Below, in pieces: positions 17,914 through 25,479 of a stretch of DNA of 64,000 nucleotides (position 1 is the first letter of the stretch; every line of letters starts with the position of its first letter). Below the pieces are notes generated by a model that did no database searches, was not told the DNA's origin, and saw only the letters and a program-made list of their open reading frames with translations. Made by a program: the position numbers and the translations under genes. Location of the stretch: positions 3,154,744 to 3,218,743 of the forward strand of contig NZ_JOJP01000001.1 of the NCBI RefSeq assembly GCF_000710775.1. Direction: 5' to 3'. The stretch comes from Endozoicomonas elysicola (GTDB taxonomy: Bacteria; Pseudomonadota; Gammaproteobacteria; Pseudomonadales; Endozoicomonadaceae).

Positions 17914-18390
17914 ATGCTTGACCTGGTCGCTATTGAGCAAATTAAACAGCTAAAATCCCGATATTTCCGCTTTCTGGATACTGCAGACATTGATGGTCTT
18001 AAGACAGTGTTTACTGAAGATGCAGGAATACACTACAGAAGCCCAAGTTATGAGTTCAAAAAAAATGGCTGGACTGAGCTGGCTGATTTTTTCCTTGAGT
18101 GTTTCACCAAAACCAAGTTTGGGATCCATACCGGCCATCACCCCGAGATCTCCGTTGATGGTGATCAAGCGAAGGGGGTCTGGTACTTACATGATAAATT
18201 TGTGAATCTTGATGAGGGCATCACATTTGAGGGGAGTGCTATCTATCAAGACAGGTATGTTCGCGAGCATGGTGAATGGAAAATTTCATTTTCTGAGTAT
18301 GATCGTTTGTTTGAGGAAATTACCAAGCGAAACGCCGATATGATAGTCACCTCAAAGCCGGTAAATAAAAAAATTGTAATAACTGATTAA
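17914..18390 (+). CDS. SnoaL-like / NTF2-fold protein
   Basis: The 158-residue protein resembles the SnoaL_4 group of the NTF2-like superfamily: an N-terminal helix pair (AIEQIKQLKSRYFRFLDTAD), a strand with TVFTEDAGIHY, the conserved HTGHHPEISVDGDQAKGVWYL segment in which His may serve as catalytic base, and a C-terminal YVREHGEWKIS sheet. Relatives include dehydratases, isomerases and aromatic-ring hydroxylase small subunits; the substrate cannot be told. AAAGGA lies about nine bases before the ATG. It is a single gene with its own terminator, first in the accessory stretch after the tRNAs. Confidence 0.75.
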   Translation: MLDLVAIEQIKQLKSRYFRFLDTADIDGLKTVFTEDAGIHYRSPSYEFKKNGWTELADFFLECFTKTKFGIHTGHHPEISVDGDQAKGVWYLHDKFVNLDEGITFEGSAIYQDRYVREHGEWKISFSEYDRLFEEITKRNADMIVTSKPVNKKIVITD

Positions 18391-18405
18391 AAGATTTTGA
18401 TGCCA

Positions 18406-18446
18406 AAAAACACTTCTCTCGAACAGCTGGTGAGCGAAGTGTTTTT
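18406..18446 (+). terminator. Intrinsic terminator of the SnoaL-like gene
   Basis: An 11-bp stem (18406-18416 with 18436-18446) with A and T runs on its two sides lies 16 nt after the stop codon. The A/T symmetry could let it work in both directions, including for the convergent gene ending at 18483. Confidence 0.7.
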
Positions 18447-18482
18447 ACTAACATGAATTCAGCTGCTAGCAGGCAGTCGTAG

Positions 18483-19304
18483 CTACTCAGATAAAGCTGG
18501 AAATTTAGACCGGTTATGAGGAATTAAAATATAGGAACTCGTAAAGTATTCAGCTGAAATTTGGTTGATACCCCATGCATCAGCATAAAGCTCTGAATTT
18601 CTAATATAGAAGGGTATTGCTTCACCACTAACTATACTTGCATTCACATGCCCCAGCTGCGCAGGGCTGCATACAGACTTCGTAACATGTAACCTGGACT
18701 CCTCTATCTCATCTTCTGAATTATAAACAATCACATCAAAGTCTATTGGATGGCTTGATGGATATAGTCGGTAATATTCCAGGTAAGCCTGTACGGGTCT
18801 TATTTGTAGCGTCCTCGCGTTTCGCTGCTCTTTTGGCTGGTACGAATTACCTTCCCCCTTTGCAAACTGGAACTGATTAACAATACTGCCGCTAGCAATA
18901 TAAACCTCCTTAATTAGCCAGCCATCCTGGGCTTGAATTTCCAATGCGCCACAGAAGCCGTCAAATGTAGAAAATGCAGAAGCTAGCGACCTGATAACGG
19001 TTGCGCCATGCTTGAAATAATTCAGCGGCCAGATAACTTCCAAGCCAAGAGCAAGCGCAGAATCCATACTACCAGTGCCAGACGGTTGCTGCCTGCCAGA
19101 TCTATAGGAATTTTTTTGCACCGCTTGCGTGCTCTCTATGCTGCCAGTATTGATGCTTGTTCTTGATGCTGCTTCTATTTCACTTGCGTTTACGAGCATG
19201 ATATCCGAGAAGGATATAGCTGATACAAGAAATAGTACGATATAACAAAAACTGTTTTTTGATGACAGTAATGTGCTGCAGAGGTTGATCTTTGAGAAAG
19301 TCAT
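18483..19304 (-). CDS. Secreted protein of unknown function
   Basis: I do not recognise this 273-residue protein. A hydrophobic segment at about residues 17-39 ends near VNASEIEAAS and looks like a signal peptide or membrane anchor. A Ser/Thr/Gln-rich low-complexity stretch follows (about 40-75), then a beta-rich domain with three cysteines (GFCGALEIQ, TKSVCSP among them), WLIKEVYIASGSIVNQF and a tyrosine-rich YLEYYRLYPSSHPIDFDV. ATG 19304 is preferred to a TTG two codons earlier; neither has a strong ribosome binding site. It sits between the SnoaL-like and LIM/DA1-like genes. Confidence 0.65.
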   Translation of the reverse strand: MTFSKINLCSTLLSSKNSFCYIVLFLVSAISFSDIMLVNASEIEAASRTSINTGSIESTQAVQKNSYRSGRQQPSGTGSMDSALALGLEVIWPLNYFKHGATVIRSLASAFSTFDGFCGALEIQAQDGWLIKEVYIASGSIVNQFQFAKGEGNSYQPKEQRNARTLQIRPVQAYLEYYRLYPSSHPIDFDVIVYNSEDEIEESRLHVTKSVCSPAQLGHVNASIVSGEAIPFYIRNSELYADAWGINQISAEYFTSSYILIPHNRSKFPALSE

Positions 19305-19440
19305 AGCCAACGGTCTTGAGGTTTAATAATCACATTGGACAATAACTTTATTTTGAAGTTCGTAACCGATAGTGCTGTTGTATGAATTCTCGCCAAATCA
19401 TTGTTTGTTGAGAGCAAGATGATGAAGGTGTAAACCGTCT

Positions 19441-20460
19441 TTAGCTGTAAAAAAAAGAGCTCCAGCGTCCCGGGAATTTTTTCTTCTCCTTGATAAACTC
19501 AAGAAGTGACGTAAGCGGCATATACTTCAGCGATTCTTTTGCTTCTCGAAATCCATCCCCATAAATAGGATCAGTACTAAGCTCTATTTGCTTTCTCCTG
19601 AACTCAGCATCTTTGGTGTCAAGATTTTTCAGCCAGATATACTCCATTAGAACGCACATCCCTTCTTCAACATTCAGTGGTAAATTCTCGTAGTAATTGT
19701 AAAAAAACCAAGCATGGGTGAGCTCATGAATCATTACTGTGCGAAAATGCTCTTCTGGCAAATTGATTTGAATCAGGATGCAGTCAAAGTTTCTCGCTAG
19801 AACCCGGCCTTTCTGGTGGGTTATCGTGGTACGGGTAACGCCCAGAATGGGGTGATTCTCATGAAAGTCGTGATGACTGGCATCATTTAATTCATCCCGA
19901 GCGCATAGTTTGACCGGAGTTTGTGTCGAGTTGAGCTTTAGTCCAACTGATGCCAGTGCTGAGCGCATTTCTGCAGCAATGCTGTCCGCACGTTCCTGAG
20001 AGGAAACGCCATTCAGGCTACACCGGTTGCATATAACAACACCATCCGGGTATTGCATGCCGCCATCAGTAAGATTTGCACACACAAGCCGACTACAACT
20101 AGAACACTCTGGATGATTTTCGTGCTGATTGCAAAAAGCATTACCCCAAAAATCAATATAATAATTTGGAGTTAGCGGATTTCTACATACCGAACAGAGT
20201 GGGGCAGTCTGCTTCTGGGCGCAGACTGGATGCCATGGCATTCTATCAACTTCAACATAATTTCCTTTTACAGGCTTTCTACAGCCGGGGCACTTGAGGC
20301 AGTCAGGATGAAAAGCCCGATTTCTGAATACAACAAACGCCTTTCCTCCAAAGGGCTTCTTGCACCCACTGCATTTGAAGCACCCAGGATGCCACCTGGC
20401 TCCCATGGCCTTAACACACTGCCCCTTGAGTGGTTTTTTACAGCCCTGACAAAAATTCAT
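19441..20460 (-). CDS. LIM zinc-finger protein with DA1-type metallopeptidase domain
   Basis: The 339-residue protein starts with a run of LIM-type zinc motifs: CQGC at 4-7, WHPGCFKCSGC at 23-33, HPDCLKCPGC at 51-60, WHPVC at 76-80, CSVC at 89-92, and further Cys/His pairs up to about residue 147. The C-terminal half carries the zinc peptidase motif HELTH (245-249) and NVEEGMCVLMEYIWL, whose Glu about 16 residues after the second His could be the third metal ligand. This HExxH...VEEG layout is that of the DA1 family, ubiquitin-activated peptidases best known from plants. There is no signal peptide; delivery into a host cell would need a secretion system. Start 20460 has AGGGAAG upstream; a longer frame reaches 20499. 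Confidence 0.85.
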   Translation of the reverse strand: MNFCQGCKKPLKGQCVKAMGARWHPGCFKCSGCKKPFGGKAFVVFRNRAFHPDCLKCPGCRKPVKGNYVEVDRMPWHPVCAQKQTAPLCSVCRNPLTPNYYIDFWGNAFCNQHENHPECSSCSRLVCANLTDGGMQYPDGVVICNRCSLNGVSSQERADSIAAEMRSALASVGLKLNSTQTPVKLCARDELNDASHHDFHENHPILGVTRTTITHQKGRVLARNFDCILIQINLPEEHFRTVMIHELTHAWFFYNYYENLPLNVEEGMCVLMEYIWLKNLDTKDAEFRRKQIELSTDPIYGDGFREAKESLKYMPLTSLLEFIKEKKKFPGRWSSFFYS

Positions 20461-20572
20461 GATCTTCCCTGACGCATGATTAATAAGCCCCCAGACCATT
20501 CTGGAAGAATTCCCCCCGCGTTAACTGTGACAACAATTCTTCATAGATATATGGTCTTCTCTTCCTGTCGTA

Positions 20573-21688
20573 TCAGATATGATGATCGGCAGCCATCTTT
20601 TTCAGTCTACTTGCTTCTGCATGATAGTACTGGCTTGTGGTATTAATCGAATCATGACCTGCAAATATAGCAAGATCTTCGATATCCATTTTTCGAGCCA
20701 GATGTGTAAGGGCTGTGTGACGAAGCGTGTGAAATGGCAAGTCCTGTAGCCGGTGTTTAATGGCCGGCGTTGCCTTGCTTTGACAATAGTCTATAAATGA
20801 TTTCCACCAGTACCGGAGCCCTCTGGCGGAAAGGGCTGTTATAACACCCTCTGCATTACGGATCTTTGGTGCCAGTGGAAAGCTGTCTCCATACAGCCCG
20901 GAGTACCCATTAATGCGCCTGTAATCAATGATTCCCCGTTGAAGCGCTGCATTTATAGGAACCTGTCTTCTTTTTCTGCCCTTTCCCAGAATGCTGAGAT
21001 AATAACCATCATCATTATCCGGGTGTATGTCAGAACAGGTATGTCCCGTAAGTTCAGACTCTCTTAAAGCCAGCCCATAGCTCAGAGAAAGAACGAACCG
21101 GGTGCGTGCTGACTCAACACGCTCTCTGGGGGTGGCTGACGGCAGCTTTTCCAGGCATTCTTTGATAAATTGCCACTCATTATCATAAAAATATCTGATG
21201 ATAGTATTGCCACGAGCGACTTTTTCGCCTGAGCGTACTAACGAGGATGCTGGATTTCCGAGTGTATAGCGATTTTTTTCAAGAAAAGAGAAAAAGGAAG
21301 AAATCACATCAATGACCTGATCAGTGCTTTTTCCAGATTTTATCGATGATCGAAACATGATCCTGTTTGGTTGACCGGGAAGAATGCCAGCCATAAGCCA
21401 GCGTTGTGGTAAATTTTGAATAAAATGCAAGTACGCTTGTAGATGTTTAAGTCGAACGTCTTTGTATCCAATACCTAATTCCAAATATAAAAAAGCGGTC
21501 AATCGAGTAATCTCTCTCTCATAGCGGCGAAGAGTCTCTTCAGATCGAGCACCAGACTTATTCAGAAATAGGGTCATGGCCTCGCCATCACTGCTCGCTC
21601 CCATCAGGTTATCGTGCCCATGATCACGAGAGGAAAAAGGGGAGAGGGTAGTGTTCAGTATAATGGGAGGAATAACAGAGTGACTCAC
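20573..21688 (-). CDS. Tyrosine recombinase / phage-type integrase
   Basis: The 371-residue site-specific recombinase has an N-terminal SAM-like core-binding domain and a C-terminal catalytic domain with the expected residues: Arg-209 (LALRESEL), a basic beta-hairpin GKGRKRRQV, His-320/Arg-323 (HTLRHTALTH), His-345 (GHDSINTT) and nucleophile Tyr-354. A GTG start overlaps the stop of the upstream KfrA-like gene by four bases, so the two are translationally coupled. No other phage or conjugation genes are adjacent, so this looks like a minimal recombinase module. It is unlike XerC/XerD in length and N-terminus. Confidence 0.9.
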   Translation of the reverse strand: MSHSVIPPIILNTTLSPFSSRDHGHDNLMGASSDGEAMTLFLNKSGARSEETLRRYEREITRLTAFLYLELGIGYKDVRLKHLQAYLHFIQNLPQRWLMAGILPGQPNRIMFRSSIKSGKSTDQVIDVISSFFSFLEKNRYTLGNPASSLVRSGEKVARGNTIIRYFYDNEWQFIKECLEKLPSATPRERVESARTRFVLSLSYGLALRESELTGHTCSDIHPDNDDGYYLSILGKGRKRRQVPINAALQRGIIDYRRINGYSGLYGDSFPLAPKIRNAEGVITALSARGLRYWWKSFIDYCQSKATPAIKHRLQDLPFHTLRHTALTHLARKMDIEDLAIFAGHDSINTTSQYYHAEASRLKKMAADHHI

Positions 21689-22764
21689 TGCTTCATTCCT
21701 TCGATCTCAGTTCTTTTTGGTAATGCCTTTTCAAATGCCTCTGCAGCACCACGGGCTCTTTCAAGCTCAAGCTCCATGGCGCCAATCTGTTTGATTCGCT
21801 CTTCTGTTTCTGTGAGGCGGTTTTCCAGCTTTTCATTTGCTATTTTCATTGCATTGTAGTGTTGTTGCATCATCAATGACTCTCTGGAGTCAGCTTGCAG
21901 ATTACGCACTGCACTCAACAAGTCATTCTGGCTGCAGTCTAGCAAAACCATTAGCTGATTAGTCAGCTGAGCAATGGCTTCTATCTTGTCTCGCCCCGAA
22001 GCCAGCGTATTTCTCTCCTCGCAAGCTTGAATGTATGCTTTTGACTTACTATCTAACCGGCTCTGCAATTCAAGATTGGCTTTTTTTAAATTTTGTTGGT
22101 CTTCGTTTAGCTTGTTTATCTTTTTTTCCAGCCCTTGCTTTAGCCTTCGCTCATCATCGACCACGCTCAGCCAGTGGTTCAGTTGCTCCTGGTTTCTATG
22201 ATCCATCTGTTTTTCCAGCGTACTTATGGCCTGGGAGTGGAGAGTCTTCTGCTCCTCTACCATTGACTGGATCTGCTCATTTTGCTTCTGTTCCGATCTT
22301 AAGAGGGATTCCAGTTCTTTGAAATCCTGCTTTTTACTTTCCAATTCAAGTTTTATAGCCTTGAGGTCCGAAGCTAGTTGCTCATTTGCATTCTGTAGAT
22401 CAACATTGCTTATGGTCAGCTGATCGTTTCTACCTAAAAGTTGGCTCAGGCTTTCTTTCAGCTCATCTATCTCCTGGTTTGCAGCTTCTTCGCAAGCTCG
22501 TTTCTCTTCCGATAACTCATACTTCCACTTGGCGATACCTCTTTTCAGACCTCTAACCAAATCATCTGGCAGTTCAAGTTCCTGCTCTTCGCCGAGAGTG
22601 CCCAGAAATCGCCATTCGTTGTAATAGGGCAGTATGGTCTGCTTTCCCATTTTTCCTATACGGGCAACTTTATCGGCGTTAATCCTTTCACCTTTCTCTT
22701 TCAAGTCATCAAGAATACTGAAAATGTGCTGCCTTCTCAGTTGCCCCTGGTCAGAACCTTTCAT
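21685..22764 (-). CDS. KfrA-like DNA-binding coiled-coil protein
   Basis: The 359-residue protein starts with a helical DNA-binding region of the plasmid KfrA_N type (RRQHIFSILDDLKEKGERIN, then KVARIGKMGKQTILPYYNEW). It continues as a very long alpha-helical coiled coil rich in Glu, Gln, Lys and Leu to residue 350. KfrA proteins bind palindromes in their own promoters and multimerise through the coil; here a perfect 40-bp palindrome lies just upstream. ATG 22764 is chosen; an in-frame TTG at 22773 is possible. Coupling to the integrase suggests an accessory, regulatory or synapsis role in recombination (inference). Confidence 0.8.
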   Translation of the reverse strand: MKGSDQGQLRRQHIFSILDDLKEKGERINADKVARIGKMGKQTILPYYNEWRFLGTLGEEQELELPDDLVRGLKRGIAKWKYELSEEKRACEEAANQEIDELKESLSQLLGRNDQLTISNVDLQNANEQLASDLKAIKLELESKKQDFKELESLLRSEQKQNEQIQSMVEEQKTLHSQAISTLEKQMDHRNQEQLNHWLSVVDDERRLKQGLEKKINKLNEDQQNLKKANLELQSRLDSKSKAYIQACEERNTLASGRDKIEAIAQLTNQLMVLLDCSQNDLLSAVRNLQADSRESLMMQQHYNAMKIANEKLENRLTETEERIKQIGAMELELERARGAAEAFEKALPKRTEIEGMKQ

Positions 22765-22789
22765 AACTTTCAAAATCCACTTAAAGTTG

Positions 22790-22829
22790 AACCAACAATA
22801 CCAGTATTATAATACTGGTATTGTTGGTT
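22790..22829. promoter_or_regulatory. Perfect 40-bp palindrome upstream of the KfrA-like gene
   Basis: The left arm 22790-22809 (starting AACCAACAAT) is exactly reverse-complementary to the right arm 22810-22829, with no spacer. It lies 26 bp before the KfrA-like start, so it probably overlaps the promoter and serves as operator. It could also be a recombination site or element end. Confidence 0.7.
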
Positions 22830-22844
22830 TCGCCATAAGTTCAT

Positions 22845-22876
22845 TTACTGCCGGTAACTGAACTTACCGGTAGTAG
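22845..22876. repeat. Imperfect inverted repeat next to the 40-bp palindrome
   Basis: Arms 22845-22857 and 22864-22876 (core CCGGTAA/TTACCGG, two G-T mismatches outside) surround a 6-bp spacer. It lies 15 bp from the large palindrome. Confidence 0.5.
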
Positions 22877-23620
22877 TAAATTTAGTTATGACAACAAGGG
22901 TTAAAAAGTACTGCTTAGATGAAGGGGTAAGTGCTGGTTTTATAAAAAGAAGTGAGGAGAAGAGAGAAGAGAATAGTGATGTGGATGAAAAACTAGTGAT
23001 TACACCCCAAGCTTATTTCTTCATTGATACGGGTGTCTGATAGCCAACGGTACTACCTGATCACCATCCTCAAACCATACTTGTTACTGATACTCCTTAA
23101 GCAGGTTAGGCTGGGATTTATAGACAATGCTATGAAAAGATCAGGAAAGGCTCAGCAATATTAATAATATGGATGAGTGCTTCATTGATGCTTCTTTCTT
23201 CTCTGCAAAAAAAGGGGAGGGTAAGGAGTAAGAATAGCTATGGACATACAGTCATCTTATGGCAGCGTGAAACTCAGCTAGTCGATGAGCTTTAAGGCAG
23301 AGAACACATAAGAATATTGACAGGCGACAGAACTTATAAAATCTAACCTAGCGAGTACACACGCTATAGAGATGGAAAAGAGCTCTCACACAAGATTTGA
23401 CAAGGTATAAGCGGCGATGGAATTTTGTCTTCCGTCATAATTTGAGTCTCTTGTCACGCGCCATGAATACAAGGGAAAAATTATCAAGGGTTGCTATGAG
23501 ATAGGCTCTAGCAAAGCAAAAGGAGAGAAGAAGGACGTTAGAAAAGGGAGGGTGAGGGCCCCATAGAGTAACTCCTATAATACTCTCACAACGTGTAGAG
23601 CCCTTATATTATTGACTGAC
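22877..23620. other. ORF-free stretch between the recombinase module and the MarR-like gene
   Basis: About 740 bp without an open frame worth naming on either strand, purine-rich in places (22950-22975 and 23515-23550). I recognise no RNA, IS remnant or attachment repeat by eye. Its position outside the recombinase operon makes it a candidate for element end, attachment site or decayed cargo. Confidence 0.4.
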
Positions 23621-23950
23621 TCATTTTAGATAACGAGCTTTCTGCTTAATTTTCTCAACCAGCTTTTTACCTTTCGCAGTCAACGTCAGCTTGAAATAGC
23701 GACCATCATCTTCATGCTGCACTTTTTTAATCAACCCCAGACCAGGTCTGTCATGCCTTCCTTCACCCAGACGCTTAACACTTACAGCAATGTCACTAGG
23801 GGTACCACAGGTAAGCTTTTCTGCATTAACAAGATCTGTAATGGTTTCCCCAGGGTTTTCTGCAACCACAAGTAGGATTTGCCATTGGATCACAGTCAGT
23901 GGTTGCTCCTGCATCAACTGGGTTAATTTAATAAGACCTTTCAAAGTCAT
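23621..23950 (-). CDS. MarR-like winged-helix regulator
   Basis: The 109-residue protein is a compact winged helix of the MarR type: QWQILLVVAENPGETITDL (helices 2-3), DIAVSVKRLGEGR (recognition helix region), then LIKKVQHEDDGRYFKLTLTAKGKKLVEKI, the beta-wing and last helix. It is shorter than typical MarR (about 140 residues) because the N-terminal dimerisation helix is reduced. AAAGGTAA before the ATG at 23950 supports the start. The ligand and targets are unknown; a 16-bp palindrome at 24439 is one candidate site. Confidence 0.75.
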   Translation of the reverse strand: MTLKGLIKLTQLMQEQPLTVIQWQILLVVAENPGETITDLVNAEKLTCGTPSDIAVSVKRLGEGRHDRPGLGLIKKVQHEDDGRYFKLTLTAKGKKLVEKIKQKARYLK

Positions 23951-24536
23951 TGGCAGTTACCTTTCTCTAGTTGGTTATGAGGTTTGTTGTGGACTAGTAG
24001 CGTCGTTTACTTTCCATGCTATTAGGCTTCAGCCTAGTCTGTACAACTGTTACGGCGACTGCTATACCAGAATAAATGTTAGACAGTTTTCTACTGTTAT
24101 AGCAAGTTTCTGATCACAGTCGTTAAATATTTCGGCAATGGGTAACAAAACTGTTACGTTAAGAAACAGCCTGTCAAATGTCATTCAGTTCACTATATAG
24201 AGCGTCCAGGCTGTTCTTTAGCTCAGCCAATGACGACTGATGGCAGATAGAGCACGATGACGTCTAATCAGTTAAGTCTTTTAGTTATGCCTCCTTGAAA
24301 CTACTGAAGTGTTGGACAACTACTTTTTGAAAAAATTCTCTAAAAAAAAACATTACGCATATATTGTCGTGAATAATGCTCTTGACAGGTGTTTTTTTTC
24401 CTGAGGGATGGGTTTTATCTCGACGATATTCTTATTCGCATAATATATATTATGTTAAATGGATATTATATTTGTCATAGATAATAACTAGTAAATACAA
24501 TACAGAGTAAGAGTTTGTCAGAGTGAAAATGGAACG
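23951..24536. other. AT-rich regulatory region upstream of xthA
   Basis: Nearly 590 bp without a gene. It contains a T8 tract near 24391-24398, a TTGACA at 24382-24387 without a good -10 at the right distance, and a 16-bp palindrome at 24439-24454. Promoters for the MarR-like gene and xthA are expected. Confidence 0.4.
24439..24454. promoter_or_regulatory. 16-bp AT-rich palindrome upstream of xthA
   Basis: CATAATAT/ATATTATG is a perfect palindrome about 80 bp before the xthA start. MarR-family operators are often AT-rich palindromes, so it may be bound by the neighbouring MarR-like protein (inference). Confidence 0.35.
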
Positions 24537-25349
24537 ATGAAAATAGTAAGCTTTAATGTTAACGGCTTGAGATCACGTCTACACCAACTAGCCCAAGTTA
24601 TTGATAACTATAGTCCTGATATTATTGGCCTTCAGGAAATAAAAGTATCTGATGAAGACTTTCCAGTTAATGCCATAGAGGAAATGGGTTACAAGGTACT
24701 ATTTCATGGTCAGAAAACCCATTACGGCGTTGCTTTACTCAGTAAAGCTTCCGCTTTAAATATTCAAAAGGGATTTCCAACTGACCTTCCTGACGCCCAA
24801 CGGCGAGTTATTATCGGAGATTATGAAGTCAATGGAAAAACGTTAAGAGTGATTAATGGCTACTTTCCACAGGGAGAAAATAGAGACCATGAGATAAAGT
24901 TTTCAGGGAAAGCAAAATTTTACAATGATTTACAAGGCTATTTAGAAAACCACTGCCTTCCCTCCTCCAATGTATTGGTCATAGGTGATTTCAATATATC
25001 TCATACAGATCAGGATATCGGTATCGGTGCTGATAATGCCAAGCGATGGTTAAGAACGGGGAAATGCAGCTTTCTGCCCGAAGAGCGAGAGTGGTTTGAC
25101 CGCCTTCTCAACTGGGGGCTAACTGATTGTTTTAGAAAGCTAAATCAAAATCTAGCTACTCAATTCAGCTGGTTTGATTATCGAAGTCGCGGTTTTGATA
25201 GTGAACCGAAAAGAGGATTGAGAATAGATGCAGTTTTAGCAACGGCTTCTTTAATGAAAGAGTGTCGATCAGTGGTTATTGATTATGATATCAGGGCAAT
25301 GGAGAAACCATCTGATCATGCACCCGTAATCGCTGAATTCTTTGGTTAA
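24537..25349 (+). CDS. xthA: Exodeoxyribonuclease III
   Basis: XthA is the major AP endonuclease, with 3'-5' exonuclease and 3'-phosphatase activity, in base-excision and oxidative-damage repair. The 270-residue protein matches E. coli XthA throughout: SFNVNGLRSR, the metal-binding Glu in IIGLQEIKV, NGYFPQGENRDHEIKF, the catalytic GDFNISHTDQDIGIG, RWLRTGKCSFLPEEREW, FSWFDYRSRGFD and the final His in EKPSDHAPV. The ATG at 24537 corresponds to the family start. It has a long AT-rich upstream region. Confidence 0.97.
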   Translation: MKIVSFNVNGLRSRLHQLAQVIDNYSPDIIGLQEIKVSDEDFPVNAIEEMGYKVLFHGQKTHYGVALLSKASALNIQKGFPTDLPDAQRRVIIGDYEVNGKTLRVINGYFPQGENRDHEIKFSGKAKFYNDLQGYLENHCLPSSNVLVIGDFNISHTDQDIGIGADNAKRWLRTGKCSFLPEEREWFDRLLNWGLTDCFRKLNQNLATQFSWFDYRSRGFDSEPKRGLRIDAVLATASLMKECRSVVIDYDIRAMEKPSDHAPVIAEFFG

Positions 25350-25400
25350 ATATAAATTGATTTTTATAACAGGTGCTGTAATTTAGTCATATTCTTTATT

Positions 25401-25415
25401 TGAGAATCATTCTTA
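25401..25415. promoter_or_regulatory. Fur-like box upstream of the histidine-rich protein
   Basis: TGAGAAT-C-ATTCTTA matches 11 of the 14 specified positions of the 7-1-7 Fur consensus TGATAAT-N-ATTATCA. It contains the perfect inverted repeat AGAAT-C-ATTCT (25403-25413). It lies 65 bp before the start codon of the next gene. Confidence 0.5.
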
Positions 25416-25479
25416 TTTGCATCATTTTAAAGGCGGTCTATTCTAAGCCCAATCAATAACAAATGATCGGGATATAACT

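Noticed and set aside
24382-24404. TTGACA as a full promoter for xthA
   Set aside because: No acceptable -10 box lies 16-18 bp downstream.
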